Part shown: in pieces, positions 20,206 through 29,093 of the stretch
Layout: every line of letters starts with the position of its first letter
Position numbering within the stretch: the stretch's first letter is position 1
Assembly (NCBI GenBank): GCA_012845835.1
Contig: JABAKD010000023.1
Location: 22,507,108 to 22,571,107, forward strand
Reading direction: 5' to 3'
Source of the DNA: Undaria pinnatifida
Taxonomy: Eukaryota > Sar > Phaeophyceae > Laminariales > Alariaceae
Length of the DNA: 64,000 bases
Notes under the pieces: model-generated
What the model was told of the DNA's origin: nothing
What the model saw: the letters and a program-made list of their open reading frames with translations, nothing else
Database searches by the model: none
Translations under genes and position numbers: made by a program

Positions 20206-20899
20206 GGTGTGAAAGGTTGGGAGCGATCGTGACAAGGACCAGAGTAGTGACAGGGAATGAATGGTTGGAGATGGGAAGAATAACGGGGCGCTGGAAATTC
20301 TGTTGGATCTTCTGGACATTTATCCAGAGTTGGATGGGTCAGCACCTCTGATGCAGATTCAGTCGGCGACCGAATCGACGGTGGCCACGCGCACGATGGC
20401 AACGAAGTCGTCAAGACGATTGGTAGGTAGTTTGGGTAGAGATGCGGTCCAGTACGTGCTACACTCAGGCAGGATCCGAGGGGCCACTCAGCTAGCCGCC
20501 CAAGGTGCATCAGATATTCAGATTCAGAGAGCAGGTGGATTGAAGTCACTGGCATTCGTGGTTTATGTAAGAGCAGGGGGTGAGGGAGCTGAGTTAGTTT
20601 TAGAAGTACTAACTAGGTAAGGTAACTAAGAAAAACAAACTAAAGTAGTGTGCTTTCAGCGATCATCGAGCTTCCCAATGGAGAAGGCTGTGGCCAGTTG
20701 TACCGTTTCTCCCGGGAAATGGGTCAAGACGTAAAGTAAGAAGCGGGTTAGCCCGAGGTATTTGTTTGTCTGGGAGCATAGTATCCCATTGTTCCCTCGT
20801 TATGTCTTCGCAGGCATTCTTTTACTGCGTAAAATTAATACCACAGTTGTTGAACCAAAGATAACAGAGTGGGATATACGTTACGTATAGGTATGTTCT

Positions 20900-22090
20900 C
20901 AGCAATACGAGAGTATGAATTTACAATCAGTAGGTGTCCATCGAAACCCTTGATAACTGAATAAATTGGGCTATAGGCATCGATCAATACCCTTGAAAAC
21001 CTATTACATTGAGCAATAGGTATCGATCGATATCATCGCACACCAGTCGCGTAAACCAATCGGTACTGATTGGTGGCGACAAAAAGGTATTCTTCGAACG
21101 ATAGCCTGTTGGGAGTTATTTTCAAATTATGTTTATGCCCAAGATACCTACGGATATACACCTTCGCAAGCATATCGGTCGCACAACAGGCTATCGTGAC
21201 CGCTACCCTAACCCTATTGTTGATTACAATACCTATCGATAAACCCCGAAGCCGAGCTACCAGGTATTGTGCCCCGCGACGGGTATCGATCCTCATAGTT
21301 GCCGGCCTATTGATCGCCCAATAGCCTATTCGATAGGCTATTATCCCGGGTAAAAGAAGGAACTGAACGGCACACACACGGGTCGCTCCATAACACTGCA
21401 GGCTTGAGCTTCGCATCGAACACACATAATAGTAATCACCACCTTGTTGAGGCCCTTCACCTTAAGCTTCTCATGGCACAACAAGGACAGACACGCCGTA
21501 TTCGGGGATTCCCCGATGGGCTGGAGGGACTTGCGGCGTGGATGATGAACGGCGTGGAGTTACTAGTTGATTGTACAGAGACGGGCTCTCTTGGAGCGCC
21601 TTTGCTCTCCAACACTGAACTAATAAAATGGCGAAAGGTCTACGTACGGAATGGCGAAAGGTCTTCAATACCCATCGTCCGAAACAATATAATTGTGAAA
21701 GGTCTATCGATACCTATTTTCAGAAATAATAGGTTTGGTGAAAGGCGTATCGACACCTATCGTTAGAAACAATAGGTTTCGTCCAGCAGTCTCAACAGTA
21801 TATCGCCCGAACAGGAATGCCCTGTAAATTCCTATCGATGGCTATCTGTTTCCACGATAGGTTTTGGTATTACTTGTCAATGCAATATTGGCCGAAAAAT
21901 AGATGAATGAAGGTGTCAATCAATACCTATTGCCGGCCACAATAAGCTCCAAAAAGTGCCAATCGATACTTCTCACACGCAACAATAGGCCTCCTAGTGG
22001 AATGGGATCCTATCGATTGTCTATTGACCAGGAACCTATTGTCCAGAGTGTGTTGGCTATCGATTGACATTCGTTCGGGGCTACCATCAA
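20900..22090. repeat. Two clusters of TATCGATACCTATT-type motifs around a short coding-like core
   Basis: Motifs combining TATCGAT with AATAGG or CCTATT in either orientation occur many times in 20940-21345 and again in 21655-22080. Between them lies a segment at about 21475-21640 with a short open frame (MAQQGQTRRIRGFPDGLEGL and on) with coding-like composition. The layout resembles the hAT element upstream (subterminal arrays round a core), so a non-autonomous DNA transposon is likely. No terminal repeat or target duplication could be fixed. Confidence 0.5.
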
Positions 22091-22470
22091 ACTTGTTGTA
22101 CGATTACTACTGGGACAAAAATATGGTATTATACCTACGATTACGGACTTGACTTTTCGCAGTAGACATTTGAAATTTGGCTAACACGATTTTGCAGCAG
22201 CTGCCACGACACGAAGCGAGAACGGCCGAGGCCACCTTCGGCAGAGTCGGGAGCGGCGAGCAACTTGAGGCAGACCCAGGAAACAGCGCGCCGAGAGGGG
22301 ACCCCAGGTCGAGTTTTCTCGAAGACAGCTCAAAATCTGGTCTTAATCGGGCCTCTCGATCGCTGAGACTACAGGGCCAACATATTTATACATGTATCTA
22401 CCAGTATGCAGCAGTAGTGTAATCCTCATATTAATAATACGTTACGCTAATATTTGTCCTGCATTACGAG

Positions 22471-23925
22471 CTAACCCTGGCGCACCTGAAATAAGCTCCC
22501 TGTTCCTGGTGTTTCCACTATGCCGGCTGCTCGGATGTAGTCGTCGGCATCGATGTCAGTGCCGTTAAGTGGTATTATGTTTTGCCTTGTGCCGACGTTC
22601 ACTTCATGACTTGCGTAGACGGCCACCGGAGGATCATTCTTGGCGTAGACATAAATATCCAAAGTTGCGTTAGTATAGCTCCGATTACCACTCAAGATAT
22701 CAATCGCGTAGAACGTAATATTCGCGTAAGCTGTGTCGTTTACTGCGGAAAAATCGTTAAACAGGGGTCGATATCTGACGGGGAATTCTCCGCTGACATG
22801 AACTACTTCAAAAGGTGTAGACACAACGTTGCCGCCCGTGCTATTTACAAGGAAGCCTGTGATTGGCAAGGTGTCCACAAACACCTTTGGGTTGCTTGTA
22901 ACATACAAGTTTGGGGATGCCACGTCAGTATCCGAGTCGTAGACATCAAGGGCAATCTGCCACAGCTCGGATTCCGGGAATACTTCGAGGTAGCTTTCGG
23001 GTTCTCCGTAATGATCCCCCGCTTCGCCATCCTCAGCTATGTACACCGTTGAACTGTAGACACTGGGCGTACTATTCCTTATTCCCGCAGTATATCTCGA
23101 GAGAACCGTCGCTTTGGGCATTGTTTCATTGTGCATCGCAACAAAGTATATTTTGGTTCCTGCTGGCTTGAACCATCTCGAACTATCAGCCCACCGAGCA
23201 AAATCGAGCAGTTGAAGATTATGACCATCTTCCCATAACCCCAGCGTGACGACGGGATCCTGGGCCAAGTCGTAGTCCACGCGTGTGCCGTTGACGTACC
23301 ACCTAAAATAGCTGTAGTCCCGCTCCGGGAAACTTATTATTTCTTCAGTAAGCACCAAATGGAAGGCATACCCCTTTGATTCATCTGGCACAAAATCTGT
23401 GTACGTCGGGTAGTCATTACAATGGGTGCCCCATATGCTCGGGTTGGAGATGCGGATGTAATTAGCAGGAATATGGTACGCCAACTGCATATTCACCGTG
23501 TCTATACAAGATTCCGTTGTCTCTATTGTAGCGGGGTGGTTAATCGTAAGAATAGGACTCAGACAGGTGTTGGTATCCTCAGGGCAAGATGGGATGTCAG
23601 GAATATTGAGCCAGAGTTCAAGCGAGAACCCTGGATAAATATCCGGTTCTCGCAAAGCGCGGCGCAATGCAGTGGCGTTTCCTACAGAATAGGCCGCTGG
23701 CCATCCTGGATATTCGGCATTTCCTTCAATACCGACTCCGCCGATGCACGACGAGGACGACGCGTTCAGAACCAAGTCGCCGAAGAATTCCGTGGCTCCC
23801 GCAGTATCTTTGACCAAACCATCCCTGCAGGCCTCTTGGGTAAACTCGTACTGAATAATTAGCTCCGTGTTGGCTTGGTCCAAGCACCACACGAGGCATG
23901 CTGACATCGCTAACCTCACGGCCAT
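22471..23925 (-). CDS. Secreted or surface protein with a lectin/LamG-like region and Ig-like repeats
   Basis: A long minus-strand frame is open from 24045 to 22471. The ATG at 23923-23925 is preferred because it is followed by a signal-peptide-like stretch (MAVRLAMSACLVWCLDQA); 485 residues result. The first half resembles a concanavalin A-like/LamG fold (FSLELWLNIPD; WYVNGTRVDYD; IYFVAMHNETM). The second half has NxT/S sequons and an Ig- or cadherin-like module ending NDPPVAV...NGTDIDADD. At least eight N-glycosylation sequons fit an extracellular protein. Near the end, TTTCAG is followed by GTGCGC, a possible intron donor, so the visible stop may lie in an intron and more C-terminal modules may exist; none were found to the left. 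No function is assigned. The surroundings are repeats, with no partner gene. Confidence 0.65.
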   Translation of the reverse strand: MAVRLAMSACLVWCLDQANTELIIQYEFTQEACRDGLVKDTAGATEFFGDLVLNASSSSCIGGVGIEGNAEYPGWPAAYSVGNATALRRALREPDIYPGFSLELWLNIPDIPSCPEDTNTCLSPILTINHPATIETTESCIDTVNMQLAYHIPANYIRISNPSIWGTHCNDYPTYTDFVPDESKGYAFHLVLTEEIISFPERDYSYFRWYVNGTRVDYDLAQDPVVTLGLWEDGHNLQLLDFARWADSSRWFKPAGTKIYFVAMHNETMPKATVLSRYTAGIRNSTPSVYSSTVYIAEDGEAGDHYGEPESYLEVFPESELWQIALDVYDSDTDVASPNLYVTSNPKVFVDTLPITGFLVNSTGGNVVSTPFEVVHVSGEFPVRYRPLFNDFSAVNDTAYANITFYAIDILSGNRSYTNATLDIYVYAKNDPPVAVYASHEVNVGTRQNIIPLNGTDIDADDYIRAAGIVETPGTGSLFQVRQG

Positions 23926-24361
23926 TGCGCCGTCTCTAGCGCCGCCGCACTTTCGCAGAAAGAAATAGATCGCAACCTTTGGGCTATGACCCTGTGGAAG
24001 AGATACTGCTGCAGGGTATGCATCGCAACAAAAACGGAACCCCAAAAACGATCGACCGAAAAAACGTGTAACGAATCGAAGCCTTCGAAGTCTGTAAAAG
24101 AACTCTTGTGTCTACCAGCCAGCTACTATTAATACCAACATGGCGTGCAACATGGCGTGCAAAGGCGGGCATACCCTTTGTTCGCGTGTTCCGTACCTGT
24201 AGGACCAGATGCAAGAGCGAAAATGTTTGAGCCACCTTCGTGGCAGCGCTGGTGTGGATCCCTAAGCGTGGAAGGCGGGGAGGGGGGCAATTGCCCAAAT
24301 TGGGCGAGTCCATATATATAATGTAGCGGGCCAGATCTGCTTTGCGTCAAAGATGTCGGGG

Positions 24362-24470
24362 GACAGCATGCATCTTCACCCCTTGACAGACAGTGTCAAG
24401 GCAATTGCCTTGACAGACAGTGCCAAGGCAATTGCCTTGACAGATAGAATTGCCTTGAAAAACAGCCCTT
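24362..24470. repeat. Palindromic short tandem repeat (CAAGGCAATTGCCTTG)
   Basis: The 16-bp palindrome CAAGGCAATTGCCTTG occurs twice (about 24397 and 24425), linked by ACAGACAGTG, and is flanked by half copies on both sides. The first copy extends to a perfect 22-bp palindrome at 24394-24415. No protein or RNA can be linked to it. The rest of 24471-25100 has no supported gene. Confidence 0.8.
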
Positions 24471-25299
24471 TTTGACAACAAATGGAAAAAAAAAATGTGG
24501 CTCTCGAGCTGTAACTCTTGTGGTAAGATTGGGTTTCAGCACAGTTGCGAAGCAGTTGGGAGTTCGGGACTGACGGGGAGTGATAATCTCGGCGGAATCT
24601 GAACCTCTGAACCTTGCCCACGGGGACATATAAGAACAATCCCCGGGTTTTCACCGTCGTATTACGGTTCGCTGTGTTTGAAAACTTGGTGCTGGCTGCT
24701 GGCTGCTGCTGCTGGCTGCTGCTGCCACACACACGACAAGGAGCGGTAGACCAGCAACGGGGATAGACAGCAAAGATACCCCGAGTCGTACGCGCCTTCT
24801 AGGTCGAAATTAAAGCGTCCCGAAGCCAGAAATCGAGGAGCATTCCACACGCCGCCGGAGAGATGGAGGTCCCCAGCAGCAAACAAGGGTGGGTGTGGGG
24901 AAGTGTGCCTTGCACGCTTGGATCCACACAAGATTCCATCGACAACCGTCTTGCCCCCCCCCCCTTGGTGTCTGGTGTCTAGAGACGCTCTGGTCATGAT
25001 CTGGTAGTGTGATCTCACCGGAGATTTCCTTCGGCGGACCACATAACTTACAATATATCATGTGCCTGTCTAAAACAACATAGAAGATCTACATGTAGTC
25101 GATGTAGACTATGTACCTGCGCGCGCCAAAACATACACAGCACGCACCCTACGCCGGCATCGTCTCCGGTGATTTGTCGAAAGCAAGAGAGTTTGTTCTA
25201 GACGCGAAGGTACTAAATGCGTCCAGGTCTTGGTCGCGGGCGCGTTTTGGGGGCGTTCGAATGAGACCCCTGCAGACCTCTCGGCTGCTACTGCCACCA

Positions 25300-25485
25300 C
25301 TGTATGTACGACTAATACTATACTACTGCAACTACTGCTATACTACTACTGCTGCTACTATCACTACTCTACTGCTGCTACTGCTGCTACTGCTGCTACT
25401 GCTGCTACTAATGCTACTGCTGCTGCTGCTACTACTGGCTACTGCTACTGCTAATACTGCTAATACTGCTACTGCTACTGCTTCT
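25300..25485. repeat. CTA/CTG trinucleotide microsatellite
   Basis: Runs of CTACTGCTG-type triplets. Leucine/threonine frames here follow from the repeat. At 25610-25630 the 10-mer ATGTACTGCC follows three times in tandem. No gene is seen in 25100-25990. Confidence 0.85.
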
Positions 25486-25997
25486 GTACTGCGGTACCAC
25501 AAAGTCTACATGATGCCACGTACATCTATTTAGCAGTCATTTTCTCCACGCACTAACCCGCTTCATTCAAGGGGGTGTGTGTGCAGCGCTAGGCCACGCA
25601 TGTACTGCCATGTACTGCCATGTACTGCCAGACTAAAGTAGCGCATCGCATGTTTTGATTACACGGGCCTGATTACACATACGGGTACGGTGTTCGTTGC
25701 AATGAAAAATGTCTACTGCTGTAGGTTCACACATACCGCGCCTCTCTCTCCTCCTCGTCATACTGGAGTATGTACATGTAGTCCCGTGGTGCTCCACAGC
25801 GGGTACCAATGCTGACTTGTGCCGTACTGGGCTTGTAACATGATATACTAGGCCTGATATACTGGCAGGGAAAGCAGCAGTCACGCCGCGGTGCCAACGT
25901 CAAACCCCCAGGAGGAGGTGAGCTGTTGTATATGGGCTGTGCCGTGGACGGCGGCCACTTGTTGTAGCCTGTGGGTGATTTCAAAATCCTGGCAGTG

Positions 25998-26275
25998 ATG
26001 AAACCCGTTTATGGTCGTATTCAAGGTTACATGGAGAGGCCGCTCATGTTTTGGATGGGGAATCGTAATGACTTGAAAGAGGGCATTTGGTGTTGCTACA
26101 CTGCTGTTACTATCCACCAAGACCTGTGTGCCATGGCTGGCCGCGTGGAGAGGCGGCTCATGTTTTGGATGGAGAATCGTAAGTACTTGAGTAGGCATTT
26201 GGTTGTGTTGAAAAAAGTCATTTGGTGCTGCTACTGCTATCCGCTAAGACCTGTGTGCCATGACTGGCGGCGTGT
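25998..26275. repeat. Tandem duplication of about 125 bp
   Basis: Two diverged copies share GGAGAGGC(C/G)GCTCATGTTTT, then GGATGG-GAATCGTAA, a GCATTTGGT block and AAGACCTGTGTGCCATG. The copies start near 26034 and 26147. They lie just before a probable exon, so they may be part of an intron. Confidence 0.7.
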
Positions 26276-26296
26276 TTGCTTGCCGTGTTTGTCCAG

Positions 26297-26512
26297 GCCG
26301 CTGGTTATGTGATGTTAGACGAGGAGGCAGGGAGACTACTCCATCGCCTTGACAGCATGATCGCCAACGTGGTGGGCCAGGAAGGGAAAGGCGGCCCCGC
26401 CATGAAGACGCTGGAGGAGTTCGTCGGCACTTGTTGCTCTTGGCAAAAGGTTTTCGGCTGTCGCAGAGGCGTGGTGCCAGCTTTGTCGGGGGTCATTGCC
26501 ATGGAAGATAAG
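26297..26512 (+). CDS. Probable internal exon of an unidentified gene
   Basis: A 216-base block bounded by an acceptor (TTTGTCCAG before 26297) and a donor (GTAGGC at 26513). It is open in phase 0 at both sides and encodes 72 residues beginning AAGYVMLDEEAGRLLHRLDS and ending GVIAMEDK. Composition is coding-like. No family is recognised. It lies on the same strand as the OTU-MULE gene starting at 29094. It could be an upstream exon of that gene with the IS607 element in the intron, but the OTU exon begins in phase 1, so at least one more exon would be needed. Confidence 0.45.
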
Positions 26513-26942
26513 GTAGGCAATGCTGAGTTGATATTAGTTTTCGTCACTCTGTTCAGAAGGGGAACAGCGCTAGCAACCAGGGGAAGAGCGTTAGCGACGG
26601 CGTTGCTGCCTGTATATCCCTCCGGCATACAACAAGTTTCCATTCATGATGTGACCCGAGCCCCCCGAACCAACCCTGAAGGGACACTCCTGTAATTGAT
26701 GGTGTCTGTACGGACACCCCACCTTTGAACCCAATGTATTTACAGTATGGTTTGCCTGAATCACCGGTGTGCCGTATACAGCTTTAAATCCAAACGTAGC
26801 CAACCCTTGTCAAACAGCCTATTAAAAACGGGCCAAATTTGAAAACGAATTGGATACCGCCAGAAATTCTCATCCCCTCTGCTTCTAAAGCCTAGGGAGA
26901 GCTTCGATCTTACGCTGGACGCACATTCATGCTTAAGCTACT

Positions 26943-28292
26943 TCAAAGAGCGTATACGAGGCCCTGTGTGTTAGCACATCTAAGACTTGCGCTTGCCGAG
27001 AACGATGCTTTCCGTTGCATGGTGCTCGGATGCACAGCGCACCATGATGTTGTGTCAGCATTGACATCTCGATCTATCACAAGTCCACACTCTCTACAGC
27101 AATAAGTCTTTGCTGGACCAAGATTCTTCTTAAGGTGGCCACACCGGAAACACGCTTGTGAAGTGTACGACTCATCCTGCTCAACAACCACTTTGCTCAC
27201 AAGCCCAGCTTTGTACTTCAGCCGTTGCCTGAAAGAGAAGTGGCTCAAGTACGAGAACATCCTCTTGTTGCTGGCAGACTGCCCTGTCTTGGACACGAGA
27301 GATTGGGTGCCAATCTTTCCAACCACGATGACGTCGTATCTATCCAAAAGATGCTTGATGGTTTTCCAGTGCAGGTCGGCCACGAGATGCTTGGCTCTCG
27401 CCTGACAGCGGTACCAAGCTTTCCGTAGCTTTCCCTTTCTCTTGGAGCACGCTGCATCTTTCATCTTCTTGGTGATTGAGTTCTTCGATTGTTCCCTCTC
27501 GAAGCGGTTCCGGGTTTCGATCCCAACTTCCAGAACTTCTCCCGAGCTAGAAGAACACGTAAAAGCCGTTCTAAGACCAGGGTCGATGCCAATGACACGT
27601 GGTTCAGTAAATGTGTCGATGGTCGCCTTGTCGACCTGTACTTGTTCGGGTATGATGATGTACCACCTGCCAAAGCAGTAGGCTATCCTACAGCTTTGAG
27701 ACGGCTTGTGCCGACCAGACTCTTCCGAGAACACCTCGCTCATTTGAACTTCGAGTGAGTGTTTCTTACTTGTTCCAAAAAAAGAAACCATGTTACTCTC
27801 AAAAGAGATTGATTTCTTTTCGACCTCAATGGAATCGGGTGTGAGTCGCCTGGCCTTGAACTTCACCTCGAACGGCTTCCTCTTCTTGTAGCGGCGTCTC
27901 CCGTTGAACTTCCCCGACTTGCGCATCTTCTTGATCCTCACCCTTCCCGACCTGACTTTCTGAAGCCGAGCTTTGTACGCAGCACGAGCGCTCTTGAAGT
28001 TCTTCACAAGGTCTCGGGTAGCCGACTTCCGCACATCAGCCGGTGTCGATTTCATGCTTTCCAGTCTCGAGTTCTTGTCCGTTTCACGGGAGGTGACGAC
28101 GAGTTTATTCATAAGTAGGTTGGGTTTGGCCTTCTTGGCCTTAACGAGTCGCAGGGCTTCGTTGTAGGTTTGTCGAGCAGAGTTCGTCCATTTCCGAAGC
28201 ACTTTCTCCTGCTCCTTTTGTGGTTTGAGACGTATCTTTCTTGCCTTTGTTGTTGTACCTCCTGCTTCCGTGCAGCTTGCAGGAAAACACAT
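26943..28292 (-). CDS. Fanzor2/TnpB-like RNA-guided nuclease
   Basis: A 449-residue protein of the TnpB/Fanzor family, OMEGA-type nucleases guided by an RNA from the element end. The start ATG at 28290-28292 is chosen because upstream codons of this frame are only the antisense-free shadow of the recombinase gene. The N-terminal half is basic, with the RuvC wedge/REC region (KIRLKPQKEQEKVLRKW at about 20). RuvC-I is VIGIDPGLRTAFT (Asp237). At the RuvC-II position (YDVIVVGKIG, about 319-328) the usual glutamate is absent, while an alternative glutamate lies in EQDESYTSQACFRCG (371/374), as described for rearranged Fanzor active sites. A zinc finger has C381, C384, C399 and C402, and RuvC-III is DRDVNAD (Asp409). 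All core motifs are present and the frame is uninterrupted. The identity is secure; activity is not shown. Confidence 0.88.
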   Translation of the reverse strand: MCFPASCTEAGGTTTKARKIRLKPQKEQEKVLRKWTNSARQTYNEALRLVKAKKAKPNLLMNKLVVTSRETDKNSRLESMKSTPADVRKSATRDLVKNFKSARAAYKARLQKVRSGRVRIKKMRKSGKFNGRRRYKKRKPFEVKFKARRLTPDSIEVEKKSISFESNMVSFFGTSKKHSLEVQMSEVFSEESGRHKPSQSCRIAYCFGRWYIIIPEQVQVDKATIDTFTEPRVIGIDPGLRTAFTCSSSSGEVLEVGIETRNRFEREQSKNSITKKMKDAACSKRKGKLRKAWYRCQARAKHLVADLHWKTIKHLLDRYDVIVVGKIGTQSLVSKTGQSASNKRMFSYLSHFSFRQRLKYKAGLVSKVVVEQDESYTSQACFRCGHLKKNLGPAKTYCCRECGLVIDRDVNADTTSWCAVHPSTMQRKASFSASASLRCANTQGLVYAL

Positions 28293-28797
28293 GGATGATG
28301 GCCACGAGATCTTCTGTGAGCTCTTGCTCGGAAGAACGTATGACCTGGTCTTGAACCACGATTCGTGTATTCCCCCTCTTGCAGATCCATTCGAGAAAGT
28401 CGAAAGCGAATCTACACAGTCTATCCCTGTGCGCGATAACAACTTCTTCGACACGTCCTTCGAGAACGGCGTCAAACATTCGCAGAAGGCCTTTTCTTTT
28501 GAAGTTGATCCCTGATCCGATGTCCTTGATGATCTCGTGTTCGGGATGTGTTTGTCTGAAGGATTCGACCTGCCTGCACAGGTCATCTTTTTGTTTTGAC
28601 GAGCTGACCCGGCAATATGCGATTCTTCGTCCGGTGGTTGTTCGGTGTCTGATCGCGACGATGTCATCAAACAAGTATCGATGGTGCCCTCCTGGTGTCT
28701 GAATTGATCGCAAGAGTCTTGCGATTCTCCATCGTCTCGCGGAAGTTTTGGCGACTCCGTACTTCTTTGAAAGGACCGATCCGGAGACATAATTCAT
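28141..28797 (-). CDS. tnpA: IS607-family serine recombinase (TnpA)
   Basis: A 218-residue recombinase that would excise and insert the element through a covalent serine-DNA intermediate. Residues 1-50 are a MerR-like helix-turn-helix (SKKYGVAKTSARRWRIARLL, then TPGGHHRYLFDDI). Residues 58-180 are the resolvase core with the catalytic serine in RRIAYCRVSSSKQKDDLCRQ (about Ser65), an R/K-rich GINFKRKGL segment and the arginine motif AHRDRLCRF. The N-terminal DNA-binding domain placed before the catalytic domain is diagnostic for IS607. The ATG is at 28795-28797. The last about 35 residues overlap the nuclease gene and are lysine/serine-rich. The length matches the family (about 200-220) and no lesion is visible. 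Confidence 0.88.
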   Translation of the reverse strand: MNYVSGSVLSKKYGVAKTSARRWRIARLLRSIQTPGGHHRYLFDDIVAIRHRTTTGRRIAYCRVSSSKQKDDLCRQVESFRQTHPEHEIIKDIGSGINFKRKGLLRMFDAVLEGRVEEVVIAHRDRLCRFAFDFLEWICKRGNTRIVVQDQVIRSSEQELTEDLVAIIHVFSCKLHGSRRYNNKGKKDTSQTTKGAGESASEMDELCSTNLQRSPATR

Positions 28798-29093
28798 ACC
28801 GTGTTGTTATGCTAGTCACAGACAACAAAATAAAAAGTAAGAAACAAACGCGGTTCACTTCTCCGAATGTTTACGTGTCTAATTAATTGCGCTTGGTATT
28901 GTTCGGTTTCGAATTTAGTTGACCAGTAAACCCTCTCGTGGGAAAGATCCAACATAGCTCCGTCCTTGTTTTCGCACACAACAAACGGCGTGGCATCCTT
29001 GCATCCTTGATTGCGAGCAGGCATACGACGCCAGGGCAACGATGACCCTCCCGGTTGAATTGCGAGAGACGTTTGCGGCGTTATGAGTTGCAG

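Larger units (their letters stand above)
17974..20212. mobile_element. Non-autonomous hAT-type transposon inserted in the DIRS recombinase gene
   Basis: Both ends begin with a CACCCCGG-type inverted terminus (ACACCCCGGACGG at the left; TCACACCCCGGGC on the opposite strand at the right). The 8 bases outside are AAGGTTGT (17966-17973) and AAGGTTGG (20213-20220), a target duplication with one difference. Eight bases is the hAT hallmark. The interior holds only a hAT dimerisation domain fragment flanked by large arrays of short subterminal repeats. The DDE core is missing, so movement would need a transposase from elsewhere. Confidence 0.85.
17340..20620 (+). pseudogene. Tyrosine recombinase of the DIRS-like element, split by a hAT insertion
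   Basis: The N-terminal SAM-like part is readable at 17388-17597 (YWSKWQTRCCMRAI and following) and ends at a stop. The catalytic part continues in another frame at 17601-17973 with the first catalytic arginine in CRASEI. Then 2.2 kb of hAT DNA intervenes. From 20213 the frame resumes; after a one-base slip near 20270 it gives LEILLDLLDIYPELDG, the HSGRIRGATQLAAQG block (HxxR) and FVVYVRAG (catalytic tyrosine), stopping near 20620. Excising the transposon with one copy of the target duplication, using the right-hand version, restores an open junction. That both confirms the insertion and shows the recombinase existed first. Confidence 0.8.
15250..20640 (+). mobile_element. DIRS-like tyrosine-recombinase retrotransposon, decayed and split
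   Basis: Plus-strand order is reverse transcriptase, RNase H, then tyrosine recombinase, the layout of DIRS/PAT/Ngaro-type elements, which integrate through a recombinase and lack integrase. The recombinase gene is interrupted by a hAT-type transposon at 17974-20212. Frame changes and stops occur near 16010, 16230, 16745, 17292 and 17595. The inverted or split terminal repeats expected of the group were not found, so the outer borders are approximate. Confidence 0.8.
26943..28797 (-). mobile_element. IS607-like transposon with serine recombinase and Fanzor2/TnpB-like nuclease
   Basis: Two overlapping minus-strand genes in the order tnpA-type serine recombinase, then TnpB/Fanzor, with 152 bases of overlap: the IS607 arrangement known from prokaryotes and from eukaryotic and giant-virus IS607 elements. 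IS607 elements lack terminal inverted repeats, so the outer borders cannot be fixed; the coordinates given are those of the coding part. Both genes appear intact, unusual in this window. There are no introns. Confidence 0.85.

Noticed and set aside
18008-20555. Antisense frames with repeated ICADELSPIAHPG-type motifs
   Set aside because: They read through the AGCT-rich subterminal arrays of the hAT element; the apparent peptide repeat is the DNA repeat translated.
27163-28515. Plus-strand frames opposite the IS607 genes
   Set aside because: They are antisense shadows of two well-supported coding genes and have no domain content.
28293-28790. Upstream 166 codons of the open frame containing the Fanzor protein
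   Set aside because: They overlap the serine recombinase gene in another frame and have no similarity to TnpB/Fanzor; the start at 28292 is preferred.
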